This document shows, piece by piece, positions 12,600 to 25,000 of a stretch of 46,082 bases of DNA. Source of the DNA: Apostichopus leukothele. Lineage: Eukaryota > Echinodermata > Holothuroidea > Aspidochirotida > Stichopodidae. How positions within the stretch are numbered: the first letter of the stretch is position 1; every line of letters begins with the position of its first letter. The position numbers were made by a program, and so were the translations under genes. The stretch covers positions 4,395,463 through 4,441,544 of the forward strand of contig JAAAKB020000008.1 of NCBI GenBank assembly GCA_010014835.2, written 5' to 3'. Under the pieces are notes generated by a model. It did not search any database. It saw only the letters and a program-made list of their open reading frames with translations, and was not told where the DNA came from.

Positions 12600-15500
12600 T
12601 TCATGTGTATCAAAACAAGGCCATAAGGCATGTGAGAGGCATGTGTTCAGCTATAAGCTAGCTGCTAACATCTCATAGTTCCATTGACATTAACATTATT
12701 TTGTTTTTTGTGGGTAGCAATTTGCTACACTACTAAAAGATGTTAAAATGCATGGATGTCATTGACAAGGATATATGCACCAGTGTTGGCAAGCTTTGAC
12801 CTGTTGTGAACCTATATCAGGTATTAACATGTTGGTAGAATAGGCAATGTTATTGGACACCTTGTTCTGTGAAATTACATGGGTCTGGCATTTATGAACA
12901 GATGGTAAGTTTCCGTTCACCGAAGGAAAGAACAAAGCTGACTTTGTTTACAACTAGAGATAAATGCACTACAGTAGTTTACACATAAATGTTCTAAGCA
13001 TACTGTATACTGTAAGTTATGGACTGCCATATAACTTCTCTCTAGCATACTTAATCCACATTTGTCCCACAAATATGATCTCTTCTAGCTTGGTTTCGTA
13101 ACTATTTAAAGAAATCATCATTCGTCCACACACAATCCAGAGGGCTGGAAATACTCCAGGCTAACGGTGAACTATCCATTTGTTTTCATGTACTACTACA
13201 TACCCTTCACATTAGACACTCGAGTCATGTGAGAAAATACCCAGCAGTATATCACTAACACGGACATCTTAACAACAGGTTCACAGTTCACGCTCTGTGG
13301 CATAACACATACGTCCTTCTGTCTGTTATCTTCATCCACTAAAAGATGATTGTGCCATTCTAGAAGGTGCCTTCAGTCATCTAAGTAAGTTGTTGACTAC
13401 ATTGAAGGAAGTAATCTGTATTTACATGTTAGTAGACTATACTGTATATATAGTTTCTACCCAGCTAGTAAATGCACAACAGTACGGACAGCACACATCT
13501 CAGCATCACCTCTATACACACATTGAAAGGACTGAGAACTGTCTCCCCATATTCCCCGTGGACATTCCTACGTCTACATATCAGCAGACTGGTTCTCTGA
13601 ATCAGACTGCTGTGGGATGCTTGACATGATATGATAGCTCTATATACTTGTGTTATCATTGCAGTGAAGATTACCATTTCTCCTGAGACCCTCTTTAGAA
13701 AGGATATCTATTCTGACAGGTGAAATGCACAGTTTGCCTTCCTAAGTTTTCCGAGCTGTTAGATATATTGACCCACACAGTGAAATGTTTTCACATAAAT
13801 CATCTGCTGTTTGACAACCTTTTTACTACTTTCTAGCCCTTCTTTTAAAACCCTGGCTGATGAGAACTCCTTCTGTCTGAGTTATAAATATGCCAATCTT
13901 CAGGGTGGGGGTGGGGGGGGGGGAGAAGAGTTTATAATCTGTCAGCTGTTGCATAGGTGAATGAATGAACTTCCCATGATCAAACTATTAACATTTCGAT
14001 AGTGACTTTTGTGATAAACGGAATGTTCCGTACCCTTTAATTGAGTCTACTTTGTAGTCTACAAGGAGAGTCCAAGTATGTACAAAGAATAGAATCCATA
14101 CAATCCACGTGTACCAATTTCAGTTTCAGTCACGCTTTAAGATTTACAAATATTGACCTCTGTCAACCTCGGTGACCTAGACCTAAAAACAGCAAGCCTC
14201 CAGAACTCAGTATGGTACACACACAATCACTGCTGAAATTACAATGGGTTTTATACACAGAGTCTTAAAGCAGCATTTTGCGTCCTTTTCTATGATTTTT
14301 CTCAACCTCACTGACTCCACTATGCCATAACGACATACATAACTAGCTTATCTATTTAAATCNNNNNNNNNNNNNNNNNNNNNNNNNNNNNNNNNNNNNN
14401 NNNNNNNNNNNNNNNNNNNNNNNNNNNNNNNNNNNNNNNNNNNNNNNNNNNNNNNNNNNNNNCTTCCCGCTCTCAAAAACCCCCTAAAAGAAAAAGGGGG
14501 AGGGAAGAAAATCCCCCCCCCCCCCCCCCCCCCTGCCACTTTTTTCTTCATTGTGCTAAATTAAATGATTAACAATAGCAATGACCACTCTAACCACTTA
14601 AGAAATGAACATTCTATGGTAGTATATCACATTTGTTTTCATTTGTAAGGGTGAGAAGGCAAAATTGAACCAGGCAAAGTTAACAATCTTTGAAGGAAAT
14701 ATCACCATTTGTTTCATGTAACATGTGAGTTTGAGAGCCATATTGGATATGACTAGAAACGATTAGTGTGCTTTTAACATCCTCTTTCCACAGCAGTACA
14801 ATATGATTAGTTCTTGCATATAATTATAAATATGAAAATGATATTACAGATAGGTTTTCCAAGTAACCGCAGTCTATTTATAACGACAGGCTGTAGAGAA
14901 GTCTGTTTGTAGTTTCTAGTTTAGAATAATATTTACATATTATTCCATATAAAATAACAAACACAAGGTAATTAACAGATTGGTGCAATATGACTGTTTT
15001 TACAATTGATGATTTTGCAGAAGTGGTAGAAGAATGACGTGGTTAAGTCAAGAAAAAGAAAAATGTAGTAATGCAACGACACATTGGCTGTACAGGAAAG
15101 GATGTACTTAGGTTGCTACATAATAAACGAGGTCACAGAAACTGCTACATAAATTGATGAATACTCACTTCTTTTCATGTAATAATTGTGTTTGACTGCA
15201 TAAACTATGCAGACCCTTAATTATGCATTCATCACAATCGACGGAGATTGACGTTATGGTAAAATCAGTTCAGGTTGTAAAAAGTTAAGGTGAGAACTAA
15301 TGCAACACCCTAGGATATGATATTTTGAAATATATGAAACACAACTGTAAGATGACATCCATGTCTTACTGAATTCTTCAAGCAGGCTGCTATCTCCTCC
15401 ACAGAATGTAAATCTGCTGGTGCACATTATATAATAGCAGTGTAATTTTCGAGATGAGTTTGTTAACCAACAGAGACGGCTACTCTGGCTATGTCTAAAA

Positions 15501-17499
15501 CACTGGGTTGCCGTTGCAGTTTGAGTTCTCTCATGATTAGACATGTACTATTGTTACTGTGTTGTATGTTCAAACAGTCTGTTCTTGATCAAAACAAGTA
15601 CCAACATGTTTAGCCTAGCCTACCAAACACTAACATAGTGGAGGTACAAAGCCTAGACTAGTTTTACATATGCATCATAGCATAAAAGCATATAACAGCA
15701 TAATAACATTTAGTGCCATCAACTGTTGGGCCTGACTGCTGGCTAATTGTGACTTTTAGGATTAAACTATTAAACCACTGATATGGATGTTTGAACAGCA
15801 TATGCAAAGTAACCTAAGTGAAGGGATTATGAAAGGTTGTCAGCTACTTGAATGTTTCATCAGTTGGTGATACAATCACACAAGGTATATGGTAGCAATA
15901 GCATAAACTTGTATTTTGGTATTTGAAGTGTACCTTTAAAAATCTCTACTAGAAACACTACAGATGCTTACTTTGTGAAATCAATAAAATAGCCAAACAC
16001 TTTACATATCACTTTCAACATGCTGCAACACACATGTCAATTTGATGAACTGTACATGGTCTGATATAGGTCAAAAGGAAGAAGAATATAACTTGGTATA
16101 AAACCGGTAACTTGGTGACAATAAAAATGAGGCTATGTTCTAAACTAGTTAACTTTTGTGATAAGTGTGGCTAGTATACAGCAATGTTATACTCTATTGG
16201 AATTCTTTTATATAGTACAGTTGGTTATTAATTTCGTGAAAATGATACCAAGCTCTGCCCCTGATATATATATAGATTCTCTAGTTTGAAATCATCATCT
16301 CATGCAAACAAACTGTTTGAGCACAGAACTCTAACCTTAAAATCGCAACTTATTTATCGCTACCGAGTAACAAAACTTCTTCGTAAATGTTAGACACAAT
16401 AGCTGTGCTTCAAAATTGGCAAAACACCCTGGATATACAGCAATTACAAAGATAAAAGGCACCACTATATACCAAATGTAAATGGAAAAATATTAACAAT
16501 AAAGATCATTAATCGTGTGAATAACAAAATGGTCAGGTTTCAGAATAATGCATTTACATGACCAAGAAACTATGTAAAGGGTAGAAAACGTTATCTAAGT
16601 ATATGATTTACTTTAACATATAAAGTATATCTATAGCCCTTGAAATGATCTTGAGTAAAGATTTTGATACTGCCTTTGTTTACTAGGTGTACATGCAGAA
16701 TAAACTAAAACAACAGTCCTTTTACAACCCTCAAATTCACATAAATCATCTGCATGAAATGATAATAAACAAATGCAAGTGTTTTTTGGGCTTTTTTTCC
16801 ACAAAGGCTGACATGCTGACATACCATTGCAGAAGATGCGACGGTAAAATGAAAGATATTGACATACACAATGGTGTTTATCCTTGATCTATGTATTAAT
16901 TTAAGGCCATGACATGATACTTGAGGGACAACAATCAGTCACTCACTGAAACTTATGTCTATATTAACTGAGGGGGAGGGGGGACCAGAAGGGAACCTGT
17001 TTGCTAATACAACCACTCGCTTTGAGTAAAATGTTCGCTGAAATCCATGCTGGCAAATGACCAGCTACCATGTGTACTGTTAGAACACCCAATGTTTACA
17101 AACAAAGCTTTGTCATTCAAGCCATGTTCAAACAATGGACTATCAGTTCAAATTTAACACTGTGTGATTTCATAATCATGGACAAAACTATCAATATATA
17201 ATTCTGCAAGTAGCAAAGGGTTTCATACAGTGAGTGATCATTTTTGAATATCACACACAAACTTTGAACTGTTTCTGTCAAACAGGTCGCCAAATTTGTC
17301 TGTTCAAATTTAAAGGAGAAAGGCACATAATTCTTGTGCATTTAGGATTGAACAAACATGTGAAGCATTTTTTCCAAGCACACAGGTGCAAAGATTTAAA
17401 TAACCAATAGCTTTATCAAATGTCAACATATAGGAAGACACTATGCATGTTCTCTCCATTTACCAATCCACTCATCTGTAAACGTTGCCTCAAAGGATA
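12600..17499. other. intergenic stretch, no gene seen
   Basis: AT-rich DNA apart from the gap and homopolymers near 13906-13922 (G) and 14513-14533 (C). All open frames are under 100 codons, and none has a recognisable motif or a splice-supported extension. Confidence 0.55.
14363..14462. other. assembly gap of 100 N beside a 21-base C run
   Basis: Exactly 100 N. The right flank contains a purine-rich patch and an uninterrupted C run at 14513-14533, so the junction is low-complexity and probably the cause of the break. No gene is apparent on either side. Confidence 0.99.
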
Positions 17500-18340
17500 A
17501 TGCCATGGGCTGGCAGTCTAAGGAATAAAGAAATATTTAATTAACTCAACCAATTGCCAGTGCAACCTGTTACAGGTGTGGTGCATTACAATATGATACT
17601 TTAAACCTTTTTCAAATTTACTGTTCAAGTTGGAAGACTAAAAGAAGTTCACCTTGTAGTGTATCAACTTCTGTGGGCTTGGGTCCCGGTTCCGTGTACT
17701 ATGGTTTGGTATAACAAAGTAACTTATTTACATGACTGACATTTCTGATGATGTAGTAATACCTTCACAGACTACGAAAATGAAAAAAAAAAAAAAACGA
17801 AAATAGTGGTCAATGTGACAAATTTACAAAGCATTTAGAACTCACAGTTACTGGGATGTGGATTTCCTATGAATAACTATGAAATGAGTTGTACAAGACT
17901 TGAGGGGTAGGAAGGGTTACTGCACATGCAAGAATGGTTTGACAATAGACAGTATAAATAACACCTGCCGCATGCAATTAGCCAATGAAGGGATTACCAG
18001 AAGCAGTTCCGGAAGAGTAATATCCATTTGGGCAAATATAGTGGCTACAACTTTTGTTTAAAGGTGAATAATACACCAACTGATCAGTGAAGGAGGTACA
18101 GATGAAAGATTACAGCATTAATTCCAGTCAATTTCAAGCAGTTCTAGTATTTAGATTCTCATTCTCACAGCCAATTTTAAGTTGGAGCCCCAGATGATGA
18201 CAACTCCTTGCTTCTCGGCCTCATGCCTGTGGAGTACACACTTCTCAACTTCATACCGTTACCATGGCTACACACGCTATGATTACACTGCCCCGTGGGA
18301 GCTGCTCCTGTTCCTCTCATTTTGCATGCAAGGTTTTCGC
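17500..18340 (-). other. probable kindlin 3' UTR and downstream flank
   Basis: This stretch lies directly below the kindlin stop and shows no coding character on either strand. A transcript tail must run leftwards from 18340. A weak ATTAAA-type signal (minus strand, at 17536-17541) is one possible polyadenylation site, but AT-rich DNA gives such hexamers often and I cannot fix the transcript end. Confidence 0.35.
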
Positions 18341-18631
18341 TCAAACCCAACCTCCAGTCAGTTTCATGAAGAGCTCCTCGTTCAGTGTCTGGTTCTGGTC
18401 CGGCGATCTCATGGAGAGGAATATGTAGCCGCCGATGAATTCGTGGACAATCTTACAGTCGGCGCTGTGGCAGGAGAACTGAATCTTCTCCTCCTCCATC
18501 TCGACCATCACCTCCTTCACCTCCCAGTTCACGTGCCACGCGGTCATGGTGCTGTACCTCCAGGTCTTCTGCGAATCTCCCGAGTTGATGTCAAACTTGA
18601 TCAGTCTGTTATGTGCTACTCCAAACAGTTC
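18341..18631 (-). CDS. FERMT: kindlin terminal coding exon, F3 domain end and stop
   Basis: 96 codons plus TGA. It starts [20 protein letters not shown] and contains [17 protein letters not shown] and [18 protein letters not shown], ending FMKLTGGWV. The human parallels are [55 protein letters not shown] and FYKLTSGWV. This region holds the integrin-binding surface, including the QW pair of kindlin-2 (residues 614-615). Here the W is kept but the Q position is Ala. The acceptor is tttgtag|g. The base composition is clearly richer in G+C than the flanking intron and UTR. A 219-codon open frame on the plus strand across 18182-18841 is the antisense of this exon and is not a gene. Confidence 0.98.
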   Translation of the reverse strand, partial: ELFGVAHNRLIKFDINSGDSQKTWRYSTMTAWHVNWEVKEVMVEMEEEKIQFSCHSADCKIVHEFIGGYIFLSMRSPDQNQTLNEELFMKLTGGWV

Positions 18632-19216
18632 CTACAAATTAAGAGCAAAACATTGAGCAGAAAAGTTGAGAAAGAAAGGTTCATAAAATCATTACAAAAC
18701 AAGTATATTCTTTTTCACATAATGTTGTGGAAGACAATATGTGCAATATCCCCCATCCACTCAAGTTCCGATCTTTGTAGCAGCTGGATGAAACCATTCA
18801 GAGAATACAACAGCTCTCTCTCCCTCCATATCCATCTTTAGAGCAACATAGGTATGGTGTTTGCATAAGAGAACACCCCTTCCCTATACAGGGCAACCAA
18901 ATAACAGCTTTCTAGCATAAAACATCATGTAGTCTACAAGTATCCTGACTTTAGATCCCCTTAGATGTTGTCCTGGTTATGACCATTGTACTGATAACTG
19001 GAGGTATATTTAACCACTTGAGTACCCCCTAGATGGTAACAGTAATTCCTATCCAACTTCTCCCCCCCCCCATTCCATCAGTATATTTTGTACCAAACTT
19101 CAACCTAATTTGAAGTTCTAGATTAGATTCCCCTCGTAAACATGGAACCTATGGATGTCCTTACAAGCAACCTAGCCTCTCTTTCAAATTGAAAGATGCA
19201 TACGTTCATTACATAC

Positions 19217-19363
19217 CTCTTTCTTGCTGTTCCTGAATTTGACCACAAAGTAGGTAATACCATACTCTGGCAGAGCCTGCCACGCCCGGATGAAGCTCAT
19301 CTTGGACTGACTGGTCGTTTGAATTCTGACACTACCATGTGCCTCCAGAATCTTGGAAGCAAT
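19217..19363 (-). CDS. FERMT: kindlin exon, F3 domain first part
   Basis: 49 codons, phase 0 on both sides: IASKILEAHGSVRIQTTSQ, then SKMSFIRAWQALPEYGITYF, then VVKFRNSKKE. Human kindlin-2 reads ITARILEAHQNVAQMSLIE, AKMRFIQAWQSLPEFGITHF, IARFQGGKKE. F3 is the PTB-like lobe that binds the integrin beta tail. Acceptor ttcctag|, donor gag|gtatgt. Confidence 0.96.
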
Positions 19364-19542
19364 CTAGGAACAAGTTAAGAGTAAAGAAATAATACACATG
19401 CCCATTGGCATAAAAATCAAGAAGAGTAAATCCATTAAATTAAAATCTTACACTGCTTATCATCTGAATAACGAATGTAGAACAACCAGCATGTCATGAA
19501 GGGGTGAGAGCCAATTGGCACAAATTTCTGCTAATACCACTC

Positions 19543-19673
19543 TACACTGTGCTCTTATATAATGCTTTGAAGCACCCCTTACTGACAGTATTAACAGTTC
19601 TAACAGAAGGAAAATCATACTGCTCATACTGTCAGTATAAGTGCTTCAAAGCCTGACATGAAGGTACAGTGTA
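19543..19673. repeat. 131-base foldback in a kindlin intron
   Basis: Outer arms TACACTGT (19543-19550) and ACAGTGTA (19666-19673). Inner arms GCTTTGAAGCAC and TACTGACAGTAT (19564-19591) pair perfectly with ATACTGTCAGTA and GTGCTTCAAAGC (19626-19652), separated only by a 4x3 internal loop. The terminal loop is 34 bases. It could be a tiny MITE or a structured intronic RNA. It lies between the two exons that encode the PH end and the F3 start. Confidence 0.7.
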
Positions 19674-19790
19674 TAAGAAATGGTCTCAACTGCGCGAGAC
19701 TGTAGAGTAAAAAGTTGTTCACGGTGGTTGGGTTGGGAGGAATGGCTATCGACCTACTTTTGCTTTATCGAATCTGCAAGGCAAGGCATC

Positions 19791-19857
19791 ACATACATAC
19801 ACACACACACACATATACATGCACACACACAGTACATACACACACACACACATACAT
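19791..19857. repeat. (CA)n microsatellite
   Basis: Interrupted CA repeat preceded by AAGGCATCACATACATAC. The phrase AAGGCATCACA also occurs at 37832, just before the first kindlin exon, so the microsatellite may be part of a dispersed repeat. Confidence 0.9.
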
Positions 19858-20019
19858 GCCCTCGCCATCACACAGAGTTGTTTGCCTTGCTTTACAACAG
19901 TTAGATGTGAAGCTTCGTCTGTACTTCCTCATGACTTGTTGCTATTTGTTCGCAAGTCTCTTTCAAGTACCAGTGGACAACGCAGCTATCTTCATACATC
20001 CAGTACAAGGTTATCTCAC

Positions 20020-20244
20020 CTGACTGCGTTTGTATTTCTTCAAGTAACGTTGGGAGACAAAGCTCTCTGGCTGGAAGTCAGGGACATCACTGGGCATAGT
20101 CGGTGTCACTGAATTATGAGACCCCTGTTGCATTGCTAGGAATGCTTGGATACTCTGAAGCTCTGTGTTGTAGGTACTGTCGGCCATGGTCTTACCCTTG
20201 GAGGCGAGACGACAGGCAGCCATCCACTTTGAATATTGTTCAGC
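20020..20244 (-). CDS. FERMT: kindlin exon, PH C-terminal helix and linker to F3
   Basis: 75 codons, phase 0 on both sides. It opens with AEQYSKWMAACRLASKGKTM, nearly identical to human KQYAHWMAACRLASKGKTM, which forms the C-terminal helix of the PH domain. A variable stretch follows (SIQAFLAMQQ, then a Ser/Pro-rich part), and it ends SFVSQRYLKKYKRSQ against human CLVSPRYLKKYKNKQ at the F2-F3 junction. Acceptor ttattcag|, donor cag|gtgaga. The plus-strand frames with long open reading across this area come from the antisense of this exon and from the adjacent CA repeat. Confidence 0.97.
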
Positions 20245-21112
20245 CTGAATAAAGAACAATAAAAAGTCTAGTCATTTACAATCATAGAAGCGATCAAACT
20301 ACTTTCATAAGTAGCACTTGACATAATCAAATCAGTCTGTGATATGGCTCTCTTTGCTCAGGCCTAATACTCAGATTTAAGTTATGGACAAGCAGCTAGA
20401 AGGCATTTCACCATAACAATGGGCAAATAACTTTAACCAACATTACATTAACCCATCAGCACTTTGAGAGATTGTAGCACAACATCTTAAAAATACCTCA
20501 AATCATGGGAAAGGTGAAAATGTAAGTTTACACTGCATTCATTTGCTTGAGTTTAAAAGACAGTATGTGAGGATAAGGGCTTGGGGCAACAGTGTCTCAC
20601 AGCTATGTGATTGCTTAAACATAGGTAAACAGAAAATCAGTAGAGTTAATATGATACGATGTGGCGTTTTGATCTATACAACAAAGAAGGGCAATGTTTT
20701 CACCCCAGGGTTGGCACTCACTTCATACAATTTTATATTATTTTAAGTGTATGCAGCTGGTTCAAATCTATTCTTGGAACATTTTTTGCTGATAACACAA
20801 ATTGCTGTTTTTGTGCAGGTTTTTTTATAAGGCAAATTCAAACCATTCAATAAGTTCATTTCAAGGATGTCTTCAAACAGTTGCAGAGTAAACTATATAC
20901 AGGTATATCAGTGAGTGTACCTGACCATGACATAACAATATACAGATAAAACAATTTACTGGTAATCATCCTATAATATGGTTTGAAATGAGAACCAAGT
21001 GTCGATACATAAAATTAATCTGTGTGAGTGATGAAATATCTTAAATGTTACAAACATTGAACCAAGTGTAAAGCATGTGTAAGCCAGCAGGCGTCCAACC
21101 ATAATAACTTAC

Positions 21113-21210
21113 AGTATCACAACGAAGCCACAATTCAGTCTGACCTTCAGCCAGAAGTTTGATTCCAAACTTTCCTCCAGAAATGTTCACGTCCGGGGAG
21201 ACTTCACATC
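21113..21210 (-). CDS. FERMT: kindlin exon, PH domain middle
   Basis: 98 bases: two bases completing a Gly codon, then 32 codons. It reads [19 protein letters not shown], then [13 protein letters not shown], against human CEVTPDVNISGQKFNIKLL and EGMNEIWLRCDN. These are the central and later beta strands of the PH domain. The acceptor is ttcccag| and the donor act|gtaagt; the exon ends in phase 0. The loop before AEGQTE is slightly shorter than in human kindlin-2. Confidence 0.95.
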
Positions 21211-21891
21211 CTGGGAAGAAGAAGAATACAAATGGTTGTTAAGTACACAATGAAGGAGTCACACAGAAAGTAATCACAGTATTGCAATTTCTTTGACGAG
21301 CAGTTTCATCCATGAACCCTCCACCAAAATATTCATCAAAGACACTTGAACTGGAGGGCAAGGGTTTATGCAAGACTGTGGCTGTTTAAATTAATCATGA
21401 TGCAATTAAGCTGAGAAGGAAAAGTCCGGCATTTCTTTCAGTGAGCCTTCCATAACCACCACTTTTAAATGCTAAGAAAGCACATAAGAGCTGTGGTCTC
21501 AATATGAAGCAAACCATCCCTACAGCTCATAAAGAGTCTCCACATTTCCAACAAACCTTCACCAACGCTTTGTCAATCAATTCCAAACAAGTCACAAGTG
21601 TGTCATCCTTATAGGACACATCATTACAAAGTCAGTTTGATTAAATTTTGTCTTTTTTATTATGAGTAGAAGACATCCTGTGGTTTTACTTTTTCCGAGG
21701 ATACAGATCCAGTAGTGAGATTCATCAAGTCCATGATAACCAGGACTGTGACTTGCCATTCATAAATCTCTCTACAGAAGAGACATGTATATTTCTGTGA
21801 GTTGAAGTTTACAACCGTAGAGGTGGCTGTGATTATTGACTGGCGAGTCCTAGAATTGCTCGGTGCACCGTCGCTCATACGCTCTACTCAC

Positions 21892-22016
21892 CTTTCAAGT
21901 TTAGTTTCTGCACAGGGGTGCCAGAGGTGTCATCTGAACTCTTGTACTGTGTCAAGTGTGTGTCTCGGAAGATAAAGTAACCACGCTTCATGCTCTTCAG
22001 GGTAAACTTTTTCGGC
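21892..22016 (-). CDS. FERMT: kindlin exon, PH domain N-terminal half
   Basis: 125 bases, joining in phase 2 and leaving in phase 1. It reads PKKFTLKSMKRGYFIFRD, then a segment ending SSDDTSGTPVQKLNLKG. The human match is PKKLTLKGYKQYWCTFKD followed by ESSGTPAHQMNLRG. This covers the first beta strands of the PH domain, where lysines in the strand 1-2 region contact the phosphoinositide headgroup; the KK, K and KR residues here keep that basic character. The WC of the human strand is YFI here. Acceptor ttcacag|, donor g|gtgagt. Confidence 0.95.
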
Positions 22017-25000
22017 CTGTGAAAGTCAAAAAGTAAGATATTAACAAATTTAACAGACATAAGGGTACAGAAGGTTACAAATGGCATTAACTCAAAGCTA
22101 ACTACAAAAATAATAAGACTATAACATTTTTCTCCCACCATGCAAATAAATATGGATATTGAAGATTTATCTCACAAATATGTCAAATGATAACCAAATA
22201 ATTTCGATGCTCTCTATGAGTTGAATCATTCAATCGTTTACCATGCAAACATAGGCTATGTAAAGTTGACTTCTAAGAGGATGTTCTTGACTCTAAATGA
22301 TTTCTTTTACAGAATACTCATGCTGCCAAATATGCATACCGTACAAATGAATCCCTTACACTGTTCGTCTGTTACACTTGGAGAAATACTCAAGAAAGCT
22401 ACATGTGGTTGTCATGACGACATTGAGGAAGCAGAAGCACATTCATGATTAAATCTTTCAGGTCATACTATTAAAGCAAGATAACATCAGGTGACATGCA
22501 AGCAGGATAAGAAGAAAGATGTAGTTTATAAATGGGACAAGGTGCTTTAAGATAAGTGATGGGAACAGTCCAAAACACTTGCTACCGGTACCGTTTTATC
22601 ATTTTGGTCTGTCCCCTGGGTACTGCGTTCATGGCTTTCTTTGAAATGTACTGTTCGGCTATCAAAAGCCTGATGTTACACTGTATGCACAGTTATGTGT
22701 GTATCGTAATACTATGACAAATTGTTGGTTGTTATCTGTTATACCTCATTTGTTCTGCAAAGTATAAGCAATCTATGTTAACTACTATTGCATATCACAA
22801 AAAAAACACCTGTGATACTTTCAACCCCCTGTCCAAGTTAGTGCCAAAGTTTCATGCATATACAACCTGTTCTCTCAGCAGCACACAGCTCAAAGGCTTA
22901 AGGTTACTTTTTAGATTAGTTGGGAAATTCGCAGACTACAGTATACAAATAGCATGACCGATACAGTTGGTAACAGTAACATATTTTCACCTAAACTACA
23001 TGCTTAAGAACAGAACACTAATATCATCATCAAGAAGGAAGGAAATATCAACAAATGATGACATTACAGGAGAATACAATTACTTTCTCCTTTGCATTAA
23101 ATTGAATAAAAATGTATCTGAACATTGAGAACTAGGATGGTGAATTTTGTGATAGCAATTGCAATTTTAAGGACCAGATAGTAATGGGCTTGGATGGTGT
23201 AGTAATTTATGGCCGGTATCGCAGGTTCCCGTTCCCATCACTACCATACAGTATATCGATGCATATTACGAGTACTTACATACGGTTTGCAAGAAACTTG
23301 ACATTTAAACTGCAAAGTCACAGATGACAAAACATGGAGAAAAAGAGACAGCTTTGACAATAAGATTAAACCTGGGAAACACTGAACACATATGGCGCAT
23401 GCTCTGAGCTACATGTAACACACAAGTGGCTAATTTATCACTAGCCTGCATTGTATCACACTAACCCCCTCATGTGGGGCAATGCAAATATGAACTGTTG
23501 GTATCTATATAGTGAATGACAGTTGAAGATTATTAGTGACAGCTGTATGTGCCTTAAATTGTTGGGCACAAGCGGCGAAAGAAAAACAAGAGAGTCAATG
23601 TAGTTGAATTTATGTGAAGTTATATCTATGCAAAGAACCTTACTTGAGACCAACAAAATGGATCACAGACTCTTCTAAAATACACTGCAAATATCCTCAT
23701 TATCCTCAGTATGAAAGTCAAGTTAAAAACTTCTTGAATGGTAAGTTTTCATATTGCTTGTGAACAGACACGCTAAATTAACACCTCTGGTCTATTGCAA
23801 ACTGCAAATTAATGTTTATATTATCGACTTAGCCACTGGTCACAATTCCCCGAGACACTAGCACGCAGATAAAATATTTATACTAGTTTAAACTATCAGC
23901 CATACCTAATCCAATGCCTTGTCAAAGAGAAAGAATTCTGACTGGAAAGATTATAGGTTTCAAATGGATGAAACTAAATTGGACATACCAAACTTGATGT
24001 CTGGTTAATGACTGTTTCCCAATGGGTAAAACTAGGTTAATGCAATAGTTGATGATGTTAATCTCCACACTCGTTTTGTCGTATGTCTGTAGTGAAATCT
24101 TGGGCAACTGATTTGTAATACCAGCAAGGTATTACTTGTGTAGCTATGTTAAGCAGTGGTATGCACTATGCGTGGCATTTTCAATGGTTCCATTGTAGGT
24201 AATAAGAAGAATAGCAGGAGAGAGCCTGATATGCATGTGTGCAAAAGTGGAACAGACAACTTCATTTGTGTATATGGAGAGAGAGCCACTGTATACATAT
24301 GCATGACCAATTTCCAACTGTGAACACCAAAATGTTGTCCTTTTTCAAGTAAAATTACCCCTAAAATAAGATTTTTCTATGGCAAGGATGGAAAGAGTTT
24401 CATCTAATTAGCCCTTGACTCATTAGGTACAACACATGGTATATTTCACAATGTTAGTATGACATTGCCATATTGAGATTGAGTATTAAAGAAACATATA
24501 TTTGATGCCATAATACAGATAACTCAAATGGGCCTACCCCCCTTATCCTGCATATGAGCTGAACCGTATACATATTCATGAGCGGTCTCACAGTCAGTTT
24601 TCCATTTATTTTTTACGTATACATAAATCACTGCACTAAAAGAGAGAGAGAGCTGAATGCCTGATTTATAACATCTACATTGGTTGCAGTATTACTGTAG
24701 AGCTTTTAGCTGGAAATTTACATTGTAACCTAATCTGGAAAGCAGATCTGCTGATGCTGGTAAGTCTTAATCACAATGCTAGTGTGCCTACCCTGTTCAG
24801 CGTGATTAAGAAAATATTATAATATGATCACATAAGAAGAGCAAGCTAACAACCAGCACTAGATCATTTACGATAAACAAACAGCGACAACGCATACTTC
24901 TTCTGATTTAACAATTCCCCATAAGAAACGTTTGGTGGTCTGTTTCATTTCGTCTTCATGTAAATAGGGGGCAATTCAAGGTACCATATTTAGAATGTGT

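Noticed and set aside
18182-18841. 219-codon plus-strand open frame, the longest in the window
   Set aside because: It is the antisense of the terminal kindlin exon; the minus strand matches the kindlin F3 domain, and the plus frame matches nothing.
19680-20112. Overlapping plus-strand frames rich in His and Thr
   Set aside because: Translations of the CA microsatellite and of the antisense of a kindlin exon.
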